Positions 1-12,872 of a stretch of 64,000 bases of DNA are shown here, in pieces; the first letter of the stretch is position 1; every line of letters starts with the position of its first letter. The notes beneath the pieces are model-generated. The model saw nothing but the letters and a program-made list of their open reading frames with translations. It did no database searches and was not told the DNA's origin. Source of the stretch: Loripinus fragilis. Lineage: Eukaryota; Mollusca; Bivalvia; Lucinida; Lucinidae. The stretch lies in contig OZ026515.1 of NCBI GenBank assembly GCA_964019695.1, positions 37,030,994 to 37,094,993 of the forward strand. The letters run 5' to 3'. Made by a program: the position numbers and the translations under genes.

Positions 1-27
1 TTTTCGTTTTTTATTGTGTGTTAGAAT

Positions 28-234
28 CGAAATAGATCAGCTCGATTGTGTGAATCGTTAAATAATAATTCACTGTTTGTCAGACAGTTGTACGAAAATA
101 AATCCCTCACACATAGCGCGAGTGATTTGATCTTCTTTACAACTGACTAGGACCCAGTATACAGGGTCAGGGCAACTGATATCCAAACAGTGAATTAATA
201 CTCAACAATTCACTGCTAGAGCTGATCTATTTCC
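28..234. mobile_element. Short inverted-repeat (MITE-like) element
   Basis: Two nested pairs of inverted repeats are visible. GAAATAGATCAGCTC at the left matches GAGCTGATCTATTTC at the right, and further in AATTCACTGTTTG matches CAAACAGTGAATT. The ~200-bp size and lack of coding capacity fit a non-autonomous TIR element. No target-site duplication was identified. Confidence 0.5.
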
Positions 235-437
235 TATAATTTTTTATGTATACAAAGTGTGCCTGTGTGTATGTAGGTTTGAAAGTGCTCCATGCTGCTT
301 GTATTATTTTGTATACATGTAAATCATCTTTGTACTTTATACTTGTATTCTTTTTTTGGCTGTAGTTTATAGAGGGCCTCATGGAAGATTAGCTTTTTTC
401 GCTAAATGTGTTTCCCTCTGAAAATAAAGACTATTTA

Positions 438-1460
<1,023 letters not shown>

Positions 1461-1479
1461 TGGAAACATAAATTTGTGA

Positions 1480-2960
1480 ATTACGACACTGTGATTTACG
1501 TTACTACAAATTTACTAAAAAAAACAAATACCTCTCTAAATGCATACACTAGCTGAAACAAAATGTTTGTTTTAAATCAAAGCAAATCTGTCCCAGTTAA
1601 TAAAGACCAATTTAAACCACATTACAGTTGTCATTTCATTTTAACAAGGTTTTACCTATATGCTCTGGGTACACCAACTCCCATGTTCATGTAACATACC
1701 GAGATACTCATTATATCAACACAACATATGCAAAGTAATCTGTTTGAAAAACAATCGAATAGTGTAAATCTCTAAGGGATTGTCCGTATGGTTTTTGAAA
1801 TGAGCTGGATCGAACATAGGTAAAGTAATTTACAAGCAGGTAACGTAATTCACATTCTACGAAAAACCACGATTAGTCCAATCAAAGGGCCAAAGGCAAC
1901 AAATCGACGGTGATTATAAGTTTCTGACTTGTTGTTCAATTGTTATTTTCTCTTTTTCAAACCATTTTATCTCGTTGCTGCTACCACTGGAGGTTTATTG
2001 GTGAGTTTATGTGCATACTTTGAAATTGGCACTCTCGCTTTTGCATCCTGGTCCATTCCAGTTGATCGCAGTGACCTCAAATGTTCTCGTGACTTACTAT
2101 GTTGATAACTTCTATGGTTTATATGATAGATAAAATAGTTAACTTGAATTTATAACTTCTTATCTTCAATTGAAGTGAGCAAATTGGCTATTTGAATTAC
2201 GTTACCATAAACATTTTGCCATTTTTTCTGAGAAGGATGTATCTTTGTGAATGATGCAAACTTTGTTTTTTGTAATATATGTACATGAAAAGGCATTTAT
2301 TGAAGTTAGATTATTTATTCTGCATTGTCTTAGTTTGTAGTGAGTCGCAACAAGTTTTCAGATATTTGGAATATTTAAAATTATTATTCTATAATCATAT
2401 TTTAAAGTGTTATTCCAACAAGATTGATGAAACAAGATGCAACAGCTTACTTCCAATGTGTAAAGGATGATGTAAAAAGTGTTAAGCGACACACTAGAAC
2501 CTGATATTTTGCAGAAAAATATATGTTTCTACGCAGGAAATAAGACCAGGGTGTAAGGTATGTGAATTACGTTACCGACCTCATGGCACAGTGTTCTTTA
2601 TGCAAGAATACAATTTATTATTTCCAATACCAAACAGGAATGTAATTTTTAATATTCATCATCTACTGTTTCAAAACCCATATTTTTTTTCTGGTCAACT
2701 CTTCAAATTTGATGGATACAATTAAAACAATAATTGTACTCATAAAATTACAGTTGAATTCCACTGTCAGTTCATAGCAAACCTGCTTAGACTATACTGA
2801 GAAGCAAAAACATGATATAAATCCTACAAAATAGGCTTATTTGATCAACAAGAGATCCAAAAAGAAGTGCATGCTATAAAAGTTCTTAAATAATTCAGTC
2901 TTGTAAGAAATTTGGTATGTACAAGTATATTTCATCACAGTAACGTAGTTCACATTCAAA
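1480..2960. repeat. Spaced GTGAATTACGTTACC-like motifs in non-coding DNA
   Basis: A 13-15 bp motif related to GTGAATTACGTTACC recurs near 1492, 1840 (reverse), 2193, 2561 and 2938 (reverse). The spacings are 350-377 bp and the orientations mixed; a weaker version lies near 1311. The DNA between motifs was not seen to be repeated, so this may be a decayed ~360-bp tandem repeat, binding sites inside an element, or chance. No gene was recognised here. Confidence 0.35.
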
Positions 2961-3279
2961 TTCAGTGGTGCTCTTTGTGAAGATGAATGAATTGAAATTT
3001 TTGGATGCGCACTTTTTTAGACATCAATATCTAATCGACCTATACCAATAAGTAAATAAATAACATAAACATGAAAATCTAAGCCAAAAACATTGTGGGG
3101 CAAAAAATGGCTGCAATTGGTGAACTTAACTCGTTTTGGCTGATATACACATATTTATCAATACGGTAAATCAAAGTATCAATTTGCAACAAAAACTTGG
3201 TTTTTATAGCCTTATTTTTGCAAAGAAATTTGATACCACGGATGGACGGAGACGTCGGTCAGTCAGGGCGGATGGAGGC

Positions 3280-3900
3280 AGGAGAGCACTTACATATGAG
3301 CGCCATTCTGACAAAAGGGTCCTTCGGGCATTTTAGCAGTTTTTGTGCAATCAAAATTTCAAAAACGTCTAAAATTTCAATATTTTGCATGTTCTTACAA
3401 TGGAGTCATATTGCTTCAAACATGTAATACAATCAAAGGCGCAAATAGTTCTTATAAAATTAAGTGATACGTGTAATGTATGTTGCCATGGCAACAGCTG
3501 TGCATATGGACTATACATAACCTTTAAAACAGGGTACCTTATTTCAACTGCTTTTGCAAACACGGAATGAGCGTATGTTGGCTAGTTGCGCAGTCTATGC
3601 AATTGCATACACATTAAATTTACAGAAACATGGAGCATTTTTGAAATATTGCTCCTAGCGTCTTTGTTTTAGCGTCATAATGTTAACCAAATGGTTTTGA
3701 CGTCAGAACGTGATTAACAACGTTAAGTGACGTCATGTTTAAAACGCATAATCTATGCGACTTCAAACGCCCATATCTTTGTTATTTTTCTGTAATTGTT
3801 CACAACAGCTAGCTCCTTCTTTTTCTGTAAATATCTCACTTAGGGCTTTTATTGCCAGAAGGTCCCTTCTGTCAGATCTTGGCTCATATGTATATGACTC
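3280..3900. mobile_element. Candidate inverted-repeat element
   Basis: CATATGAGCGCCATTCTGAC at about 3293 followed by AAAGGGTCC is matched, imperfectly and in reverse complement, by the stretch around 3855-3895 (AGGTCCCTTCTGTCAGATCT then GGCTCATATG). The interior holds no coding sequence that could be supported. Flanking sequence 2960-3280 and 3900-4240 shows nothing assignable apart from a small hairpin near 4045-4125. Confidence 0.4.
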
Positions 3901-4239
3901 CGATTTAGCCCACTGTACGGTTAGACGCAGCGGTGATTTTTTGGTTTGGCTTGCCTTTGTTTTCTTTGTATCGTTTACATGATTCTTAAAGTTGATGTGA
4001 TACGTGGAAAAGTAAACAGATTGTCCAGTTTTATATTGTAGGTTGAATGATTGTCAGTTTTGGCGTTCTTTATCAGTAAACTTGATCTTGTGAGAACGAT
4101 AAAGGACAAAACTCGCAAACAAACAAAAACCCGTTACATTTTTTTCACAACACGGCTGCCAACCATTATCTTGAAGAACGACATACAGTGACGTCCCCTA
4201 ACACACCCCAGGGGGTGAATTCTGATATTTTCATACATG

Positions 4240-4797
4240 CATAGGCTCGGGTCATTTTTCTGGGTCCAAAATTTTGAATTTCAATATTTTTTGGGTTTTC
4301 AGAAAAATAAATATTTTTTGGGGTATGAAGATTTTGTGGATATTTTTTTCACAGACACTTGGGGTCAGTAGAGAAAAACAAGCCCCCCCCCCCAACCTTC
4401 ATCCCCCATTAACTTTTGCATTCTTGCATTTTTTCATTTAAGATATGATATTTTGTATGTTTGAAGTTATACAGGTGTTAGAAAAAATGACCTAGAACAT
4501 ATGGAAAACATTTGAAAAAAAAATGCATATTGCTCACGATGATAGGGGGATGAAGGTTGGGGGGGGGGGGGGGGGGCTTGTTTTTCTCTACTAAATCCAA
4601 GTGTCTGTGATTTTTTCGGGGTCATCACAAAATTGGACTATAATTAGGGGTTATTTCTATGCATTTTAGGGTCTTTTCATAAAGTCATTGTCCAGAATGG
4701 GGATTGGGTTGCTAAAATTTCAAATAATTTTTGGGGTGGTTGAAATTCCTGATATTTTTGGGGGGTGAAAGGTAGATGCTGGGTCCGAGCCTACGAT
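4240..4797. mobile_element. TIR element, G-rich family K (interrupted)
   Basis: The ends are inverted: ATAGGCTCGGGTC at the left and GGGTCCGAGCCTACG at the right. The body contains TTTTGGGG-type runs and is clearly related to 32371-32671 and 32870-33170, which define the family. This copy is longer because a second inverted repeat (4349-4610) sits inside it. Non-coding; probably a non-autonomous DNA transposon. Confidence 0.65.
4349..4610. mobile_element. Hairpin element with C/G tracts nested in family K copy
   Basis: TCACAGACACTTGG, then AGAGAAAAACAAG and a C run with AACCTTCATCCCCC on the left, is mirrored on the right by GGGGGATGAAGGTT, a G run of about 21, CTTGTTTTTCTCT and CCAAGTGTCTGTGA. 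The family K copies at 32-33 kb lack this block, so it is probably a later insertion. Confidence 0.6.
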
Positions 4798-5922
4798 CAA
4801 GGGATAAGGTCTGAGAAAATTAGACGGTGATTTGCGGTGAATTTCTAAAGCACACTCTTAGTATTTTTGACGGTGAATCGCGGTGAATTTCTACAACACT
4901 TTCTTAGTAATTTGACGTTAGATTGCGGTGAATTTTATCAAGGGATTAGGTCTGAGAAAATTGGATGGTGATTTGGGGTGAATTTCTACAGCACTCTCTT
5001 AGTAATTGTGACGGTGAATTGTGGTGAATTTCTATACCACACTTATAGTAATTTCGACAGTAGATTGTGGTAAATTTAATCAAGGGATTAGGTCTGATAA
5101 AATTGGACGATGAATTGCGGTGAATTTTTACATCACACTCTTAGTAATTGTGATTGTGAATTGCGGTGAATTTCTACAACACCCTCTTAGTAATTATGAC
5201 GGTAAATTGCGGTGAATTTCTAAAACACACTCTAAGTAATTGGGGCGGTGAATTTCTACAACACAATCTTAGTAATTGTGACGGTGAATTGTGGTGAATT
5301 TCTAAAACACACTCTTAGTAATTGTGACGGTTAATTGCGTTGAATTTCTACAACACCCTCTTAGTAATTGTGATGGTAAATTGCGGTGAAATTCTAAAAC
5401 ACTCTCTTAGTAATTGTGACAGTGAATTGCGGTGAATTTCTAAAACACACGCTAAGTAATTTGGACGGTGAATTATGGTGAATTTCTAAAACACAGTCTT
5501 AGTAATTGTGACGGTGAATTGCGGTGAATTTCTGAAACACACTCCTCTTAATTCTGACGGTGAATTGCGGTGTATTTCTTAAACACACTCTAAGAATTTG
5601 TGACGGTGAATTGCGGTGAATTTCTAAAACGCACTCTTAGTAATTGTGACGGTGAAATGCGGTGAATTTCTTAAACAAACATACTTAGTAATTGTGATGG
5701 TGAATTGTGGTGAATTTCTAAAACACACTCTTAGTAATTGTGGTGGTGAATTGCGGTGAATTTCTACACACACTCTTATTAATTGTGACGGTGAATAACT
5801 GTGAATTTCTAAAACACACTCTTTGTAATTAAGATGGTGAATTACGGTGAATTTCTAAAACACACTCTCAGTAATTGTGACGGTGAATTGCGGTGAATTT
5901 CTAAATCACACTTTTAGTAATT
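4798..5922 (+). repeat. 46-bp satellite, left arm of foldback-like block
   Basis: A unit of about 46 bp (core GACGGTGAATTGCGGTGAA, then TTTCTAAAACACACTCTTAG and TAATT) is repeated some 20 times with point changes and a few irregular joints. Phasing was checked around 5464, 5510 and 5556 (46-bp steps). The left edge carries ATCAAGGGATAAGGTCTGAG, and its reverse complement occurs in the right arm. Confidence 0.85.
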
Positions 5923-8345
5923 GTGCCACCGCGAAGATGGCTACACCAAAGGGCCATCACTTGGATAGCTATGTCACAGGGGCCCTTTTGGCCCCCTCTG
6001 GTTCTGCACTAGTGTAGAATTAAAACCAGTACTTTTTCATGTTACATGTCTTAGCCTGAGCAGTTTGCCACTACAACACCAGCTTTGTCAATGACGCATT
6101 AAAGCTAAAAAAATCCTCCATTGTGCCACCACAAAGATGGCTACACCAAAGGGACAATGCCTAGATACCTTTGTCACAGGTGCCTGGGGCCCTGATCTAT
6201 CAGGGGCCCTTTGGCTCCCCTCTGGCTCCACACTAGTATAGGGTTATCATCAGTACTTTTTCAAGTTAGCTGTCTTAGCCTGAGCAGTTTGCCAGTACAA
6301 CACCAGCTTTGTCAATGACGGATTAAAGCTAAAAACTCCTCCATGGTGCCACCACAAAGATGGCTACACCAAAGGGCAACTGCCTAGATAGCTTTGTCAC
6401 AGGGGCCTGCAGCCCTGATCTGTCAGGGGCCCTTCAGGCCCCCTCTCGCTCCGCACTAGTGTAGGATTAACATCAGTACTTTTCAAGTTACCTGTCTTAG
6501 CCTGAGCAGTTTGCCACTGCAACACCAGCTTTGTAAATGACAGATTAAAGCTAAAAAACCTCCATTGTGCCACCGCAAAGATGGCTACACCAAAGAGCCA
6601 CAGCCAAGATAGCTTTGTCACAGGGGCCTGAGGCCATGATCTATAAGGGGCCCTTTGGGTCCCTCTGGCTCCGCACTAGTGTAGGATTAACATCAATATT
6701 TTTTAAAGCTACCTGTCTTAGCCTGAGCAGTTTTCCACTGCAACACCAGCTTTGTCAATGACAGATTAAAGCTAAAAAAAAAATCCTCCATTGTGCCACT
6801 GCAAAGAAGGCTACACCAAAGGGCCACTGCCTAGATAGCTTTGTCACAGGGCCCTTTGGCCCTGATATATCAGGGGCCCTTTGTGCCTGCTCTGGCTACG
6901 CACTAGTGTAAGTTACCTGTCTTAGCTTGAGCAATTCCACTGCAACACCAGCTTTGTCATGACGCATTAAAGCTAAAAAAAATCCTCCATTGTCCACCGC
7001 AAAGATGGCTACACCAAAGGGCCACAGCCTTGATAGCTTTGTCACAGAGGCCTGCGGCCCTGATCTATCAGGGGCTCTTTGGGCCCCCTCTGGCTCCGCA
7101 CTAGTGTAGGATTAACATCAGTACTTTTTCAAGTTACCTGTCTTAGCCTGAGCAGTTTGCCACTGCAACACAAGCTTTGTCAATGACGGATTACAGTTAA
7201 AAAAAAATCCTCCATTGTGCCACTGCAAAGATGGCTTCACCAAAGGGCCACCACCTAGATAGCTTTATCACAGGGGCCTGCGGCCCTGATCTATCAGGGG
7301 CCCTTTGGGCCCTCTCTGGCTCCTCACTAGTGTAGGATTAACATCAGTACTTTTTCAAGTTACCTGTCTTAGCCTGAGCAGTTTGCCACTACAACACATG
7401 CTTTGTCAATGACGGATTAAAGCTAAAAAAAATTCCTCCATTGTGCCACCCCAAAGATGGCTTCACCAAAGGGCCCCGCATAGATAGCTTTTTCACAGGG
7501 GCCTGCGGCCCTGATATATCAGGGGCCCTTTGGCCTCCTCTGGCTCCGCACTAGTGTAGGATTAACATCAGTACTTTTTCAAGTTACCTGTCTTAGCCTG
7601 AGCAGTTTGCCACAAACAATCCTCCATTGTGCCACCGCAAAGATGGCTTTACCAAAGGGCCACCGCCTAGATAGCTTTGTCACAGGGTCCTGCGGCCCTG
7701 ATCTATCAGATCCCCTTTGTGCCCCTCTGGCTCCGCACTAGTGTAGGATTAACATCAGTACTTTTTCAAGTTACCTGTCTTAGCCTGAGCAGCTTGCCAC
7801 TACAACACAAACTCTGTGAATGACGGATTAAAGCTAAAAAATCCCTCCATTGTGCCACCGCAAAATGGCTACACCAAAGGCCACCGCCTAGATAGCTTTG
7901 TCACAGGCGCCTGCAGCCCTGATCTTTCAGGGGCCCTTTGGGCCCCCTCTGGCTCAGCACTAGTGAAGGATTGACATCAGTACTTTTTCAAGTTACCTGT
8001 CTTAGCCTGAGCAGTTTGCCACTACGACACCAGCTTTGTCAATGACGGATTACAGCTAAAAAAACATCCTCAATTGTACCACTGCAAAGATAGCTTTACC
8101 AAAGGGCCACCACCTAGATATCTTTGTCATAGGTGCCTGTGACTCTGATCTTTCAGGGGCCCTTTGGCCCCATCTGGCTCTGCACTAGGGTAGGATTATC
8201 ATGAGTACATTTTCAAGTTACCTGTCTTAGCCTAAACAGTTTGCCACTACAGTACCAGCTTTGTCAATATTGGATTAAATCTGAAAAAAACAACACTCCT
8301 CCATTGTGCCACCACAAAGATGGCTACACCAAAAGGCCACAGAAG
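5923..8345 (+). repeat. Array of ~225-bp tandem units between the satellite arms
   Basis: Units begin TGTGCCACCGCAAAGATGGC. The AGATGG marker recurs at about 5935, 6135, 6358, 6579, 6805, 7003, 7229, 7455, 7641, 7862, 8088 and 8318, so the period is 221-230 bp with a few shortened units (186-200). Each unit has two small palindromes (CCTGATCTATCAGG and GGGGCCCTTTGGGCCCC) and ends in an A-rich stretch. Eleven units plus a partial twelfth are present. Short open frames here are by-products of the repeat. Confidence 0.9.
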
Positions 8346-8394
8346 GGGACCCAGTGGCCTATATAAAGCTTTGATGAAATCTATCACAATCTTC

Positions 8395-9078
8395 TGCCTT
8401 AAGAGTGTGTTTTAGAATTTCAACGCAATTCACCGTCACAATAACTAATAGTGTGTTATATAAATTCACCGCAATTTACCGTCCCAATTACTTAGAGTGT
8501 GTTTTAGAAATTCACCGTCACAATTACTAAGAGTGTGTTTTAGAAATTCACCGCAATTCACCGTCACAATTTCTAAGAGTGTGTTTTAGAAATTCACTGC
8601 AATGCACCATCCCAATTATTAAGAGTATGTTTTAGAAATTCACCGCAATTCACAGTGGCATTTACTAAGAGTGTGTTTTAGAAATTCACCACAATTCAGC
8701 GTCATAATTACTAAGAGTGTGTTTTAGAAATTCACCGTAAATCACCGTCACAATTACTAAGAGTGTGTGTAGAAATTCACCGCAATTAACCGTCCAATTT
8801 TCTCAGACCTAATCCCTTGATTAAATTCACCGCAATTTACCGATGAAATTACTAAGAGTGTGTTTTAGAAATTAATCGCAATTCACCGTCGAAATTACTA
8901 AGAGTGTGCTGTAGAAATTCACCGCAATTCATCGTCGAAATAACTAAGAGTGAGTTGTAGAAATTCACCGTCAGATTTTCTCAGACATAAGCGCTTGTGG
9001 AAATTCACCCCAATCTACCGTCGAAATTACTAAGTGTGTTGTAGAAATTCACCGTAATTCACCGTAGAAATTACTAAG
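8395..9078 (-). repeat. 46-bp satellite, right arm, inverted relative to left arm
   Basis: This is the same satellite as 4798-5922 but reverse-complemented (AAATTCACCGCAATTCACCG units). It includes CTCAGACCTAATCCCTTGAT at about 8810, the mirror of the left-arm edge motif. The arms and central array together form a foldback-like structure. The right boundary is followed by a GAGCCTACG end motif near 9200, like the family K ends. Confidence 0.85.
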
Positions 9079-10200
9079 CCAGACCAAAGCCTTTTGAAGA
9101 AATTTTGGGGAAATAATGCATTCTTTTGATATAATATGTATTCTCCCATCCACCCACCCTACTCTGATTTTTCATGATCTCTTACATGAAGGATGAACCG
9201 AGCCTACGTATGCCTAAAAATTGAGAGTACCCCCCCACCTCTTACATTGCACACTAGCCAGCCACATTTAATCAGACCAAATCTTTTTTTTATATTTTAT
9301 ACTTTGCTGCTTTTGGAAAGACAAAAACAGCAAAAAGTTTTTAGTTTATGCTTTAATTGCTGAACAGGCGTGGATTTTAGCAAAAAATGGAAAACGTTGT
9401 TAAAAAACTTTCTGACCGTAATTTCAAATGGCCTAGGCTTCAAATTATTTACTTTGAATCAAGTTATTGATGAAGTAAATTGTTATTAAGTGCGCAATGA
9501 TAGGGCCGGGCCTTCACCGTAATTTAAACTAAGAATAAGATCATCCGATTTTGCTAGTTACATGACACACTAGAGAACAACTGTACTCGAACAGCGCAGT
9601 CAACGCACGCTGGTTGCAGTCGATGAGTGCACAAAGTAGTGTACCTAGCTGTTAACAGGTTAAGACAGGTAATATTTTTTGGTCAATATTTTACTTCTGA
9701 AAATATTCATTGCGAATTATTGTCACTTATAAATCCAGCTGGGTATCTGCTTAACAATTTTTTTTTGTGGATTTAGTGATAGTCCCTACAGCGCCAGAGT
9801 TATGCAAAAAATGTGATTTTTTTCCTGAAAAAGAGGATGAAAATTTTTTTTGCTTATAAATGTTCTAGATCCAGCTGGAATTTATACTTTCAATAAAATG
9901 CAAAATACCAGTCCTTTAATGTGCACAACTTTGAAAGTAGGAATTGTTTTTTTTTTCTCTGAAGATATAGTTTAGACGTAGCAAACAAATAGTGTAGACC
10001 CTGATTAAATGCCGCATTATGCCGCATTTCATCTGGGTCTTCACTGTTTGCCAAAGTATGCATTAGGAGTCACTAGTATTAAAAGGGTTCATATTGTTTA
10101 AAATGAATGACAGTGCGTCAAAGACAAGAATGACATGTTCTGAGCAAAGATCACACCTTTAAAATGTATGATGTATTTGACAGTTACATGTACAATTATA
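9079..10200. other. Non-coding DNA with one family D hairpin element
   Basis: A short element related to 57855-57935 lies at about 9985-10065 (CATCTGGGTCTTCACTGTTT following GCCGCATTATGCCGC). A GAGCCTACG motif near 9200 resembles a family K end. Nothing else was recognised. Confidence 0.45.
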
Positions 10201-10205
10201 AATAT

Positions 10206-10351
10206 ATAGGCTGTCATATGGCTGTTACTTTACTTAACTTACTTAATCCTGGTTTGATATTTAGACTGCAGATAGTTTTCCAGTTCCTGGGGTAAGCTGC
10301 AGTTGGCAGTTAAGTAAGTTAAGTAAAGTAACAGCCATGTGACAGCCTATC
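10206..10351. mobile_element. MITE with ~40-bp terminal inverted repeats
   Basis: ATAGGCTGTCATATGGCTGT, continuing into ACTTTACTTAACTTACTTA, is mirrored at the right by TAAGTAAGTTAAGTAAAGTA and ACAGCCATGTGACAGCCTAT. The ~65-bp interior is non-coding. The arms match almost perfectly, which suggests a fairly recent copy. Confidence 0.75.
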
Positions 10352-11080
10352 TGTATATTGTTACACCTTTTGAATTCCCCCACTTTTTAGAAGCCTGAAA
10401 ATGTTAGAATTTCCAAGAGATCAGGGGGCTCGGACCCAATAAACACGGACTGGTCACTTACATACAGGTAAATGTATATATTGGAAATACGTTGTCGTGG
10501 CTCAACGGTGGATGAATTTTCAAAACTGACATATGTTGAAGATTAAATAATCATATCTCCGTTATTTCTCTGCATATCTTTAAATTTTCTTCAAAAAGCA
10601 ATGGTTCAATATACTATCTTTAAGACTGTATTGTTATATTTATTAAAAGTTCATCCGCCTTTATGAACATCAGCAAGAAACCTAGGTACCCTTTTTAGCT
10701 ATTTTCGGCACTTTTAGCCGAAAATCGTCAGAAATCAACATAAAAAGATGAGAAAACTTCAATTCTTTTTACTGTAACTCGTAATATTTCAGCTTCGCAT
10801 ACCGGGAGTATCCTCTTATAATCTCGTGTATGTTCAGAATCAATTTTATTGGCTGTTGTTCTTTGAAATAGCGCTAAAATAAAGCCTCGACAACATAACT
10901 TTGTATTGCCGTCAGTGACTGCAGTCCGTTTATACTGGGTCCGAGTCAGGGGTCAGGGTAGTGATGGTAGATTATACAAAATTTTTCTTCGGACAATGCA
11001 GGATTAACTGAATCCATATTTGAGCTTTATATTTTGAAAATGATATAATATAGAGGATCTTACATGAGTGCTCATGTTTT
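10352..11080. other. Unassigned non-coding DNA
   Basis: No exon, SINE or clear inverted repeat was recognised. A TCGGACCCAATAAACACGG stretch near 10430 and a GGGTCCGAGTCAGG stretch near 10938 face each other and could be element ends, but this is weak. Confidence 0.35.
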
Positions 11081-11175
11081 ATTGAATTTATTAAACGAGT
11101 TGAGGAAAAGAGATAAAATGCGAGGCTTGCCGAGCATTTTATCTCTTTTTCGCAACGAGTTTAATAAATTCAATA
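11081..11175. repeat. Palindromic element
   Basis: ATTGAATTTATTAAACGAGT and AAAAGAGATAAAATGC on the left are mirrored by GCATTTTATCTCTTTTTCGC and ACGAGTTTAATAAATTCAAT on the right. A second inverted pair (TTATCATATGACGTT near 11205 and GACGTCATATGATAA near 11375) lies downstream and may mark another short element. Confidence 0.65.
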
Positions 11176-11740
11176 ATACAAGGGCACGAATGTTAGATTC
11201 TATTTATCATATGACGTTAAGATTACTTTGAAATCTCATTTTTGGCGTTAAAACGTTATAATTGCGTCATCATGTACGCAACGTTGTTATGGACGTAATA
11301 ACGTTTCCCGTAAATCGATAAACCACTAGTGGTTTACAGATTTTATTGCATGGCGTTATTTCACTCCCAGACGCGACGTCATATGATAAAAAATGTTATT
11401 CCAGATTTCCGCGTTTCTTATTATTGCGTCAGGAGTATAGTCTAATCAGTTCTAGGGCTTCCAGATTGCTGTTCTGAGAAACACATTGCATGATCATGAT
11501 CAAGTTTTCGATCAACATGCAGGTACAGAGGCATCATCCACATTAATGGGATCCACTCGAGGTAGATGGCTAGCTGCACGCGTAGCAACTCTCACACCAC
11601 ATAACCAGGTGTTCTTTTCTTGGGGGTTAACTGTCGTGAGCTTCCACTGATGGCAGTCCTTCTCCATCAATTTCTTCCATGTCATCTTGGGCTTCCTTGG
11701 CCTCCACGGTCCACCTTCCATCAACCTGTATCACATGCTA

Positions 11741-12232
11741 CTATGGGAGTGCAGTGGCTCAGTGGTAGAGTGCTTGACTCCAGACAGAGGTGCCGCGTTT
11801 TTGAGCCTCACCGGCGTCACTGTGATGTGTCCTTGAGCAAAAACATTAACACTTAATGCGCCAATCGCAACAAAAGTCATCTGCTTTTTTCCTCTGCTGA
11901 AATGTTTTAGAAGCCTCTATGGCAAACAGTGTGGACCCAGATCAGACTGCTCCTATAGGAGCAGTCTGTTCTGGGTCCACACTATAAGAGCAGTCTGTTC
12001 TGGGTCCACACTATTTGCTTCTATACTTAATTCGTCAGGCAATTATTATTATTTCGTTAGGCAATTATTAGCAGCAGACGACTTCAGCAGACAACATTTT
12101 CAGATGCATTTTTTCTTGGCGCTTTAAGGGTTTATCCTAGCTTAGTACTGGTTCAACCCAGGAAGACCCATCCCTTTATATAATTGAAAGATTGTTGGTG
12201 GGACATAAAGAATCAAATCAGAAAAACAAAAC
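11741..12232 (+). mobile_element. SINE family A, split by a MITE
   Basis: The tRNA-like head carries an A box (GTGGCTCAGTGGTAGAGTG) and a degraded B box (TTTTTGAGCC). The conserved body follows (GTGTCCTTGAGCAAAAACAT). The rest of the SINE (TTATCCTAGCTTAGTACTGG to the tail GGGACATAAAGAATCAAA) resumes after 12130. The interruption is the element at 11846-12130. Confidence 0.85.
11846..12130. mobile_element. MITE family B inserted in SINE A
   Basis: The ends are inverted (TTAACACTTAATGCGCCAA and TTGGCGCTTTAAGGGTTTA). The centre is a hairpin: GTGGACCCAGATCAGACTGC, then TCC repeated inverted as GGAGCAGTCTGTTCTGGGTC. Intact family A SINEs at 56950 and 58411 run straight through this point, which shows the insertion. 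Flanking TTA/TTAA fits a 3-4 bp target duplication. The close relative at 46656-46901 confirms the ends. Confidence 0.8.
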
Positions 12233-12384
12233 ATGCTGCTATGACTGCACCACTAGAACGCTCCACATGTTGAGAACAGTAACTGAAAATTTTAAGTGTT
12301 CTAGATTTCAGAACACTTACTAAGTTACTGTATTCGACCTAATAAGCACACTATCATGCATATAATTTTTATCAAATTTTCTTT

Positions 12385-12475
12385 GCCCACTTTTGAAATA
12401 GTGTAGATCCAGATCAGCTGGCTTCTAATGAAGCCAGCTGATCAGGAACCACACTGTTTTAATTTGTCCACTTGA
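12385..12475. mobile_element. Palindromic element family C
   Basis: GTGTAGATCCAGATCAGCTG, GCTTC, then GAAGCCAGCTGATC and a diverged AGGAACCACACTGTTT form a hairpin. Related copies lie at 15700, 29712, 43352, 43618, 49775 and 63424. Non-coding. Confidence 0.7.
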
Positions 12476-12506
12476 TGAAACTATAATACAACTTGTATAT
12501 TGATAA

Positions 12507-12808
12507 TGCACCAGTCATTTGTATCCACGGCTCCCCTGCCTACGGGGATGTACGGGGATAGTGACTTTTCACTTTTCAGAGCCCTGGTATAAGCCCCGCC
12601 CTGTGGGGACAAGCTGATGGTAATAACCCTACTCTTGGCCCCACCCTACACTACAGAAAATCTCACAGGGGTAAGTGTCCCAATGTTATAACCCCCGCAC
12701 TTCCCCAGCACTGCGGGGACAATCAAAAAGTACTCTGCACCATAGCCCGGCTATTCTACCGCTATCCTGTAGGTGGGAGGGGGCCATGGATACAAATGAC
12801 TCGTGCAT
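12507..12808. mobile_element. MITE with ~22-bp terminal inverted repeats
   Basis: ATGCACCAGTCATTTGTATC at the left matches the reverse complement of GATACAAATGACTCGTGCAT at the right with two mismatches in about 22 bases. The interior is C/G-rich (repeated CCCCGC and GTGGGGAC words), unlike its surroundings, and is non-coding. Confidence 0.75.
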
Positions 12809-12872
12809 AATGAAACTACTGTACTGGATTGACTGGCCAATATAGTGTAGATATACCAGTTAAGTACTTGGT

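Noticed and set aside
4798..9078. CRISPR-like spaced repeats
   Set aside because: Units are contiguous satellites with no unique spacers, in animal DNA.
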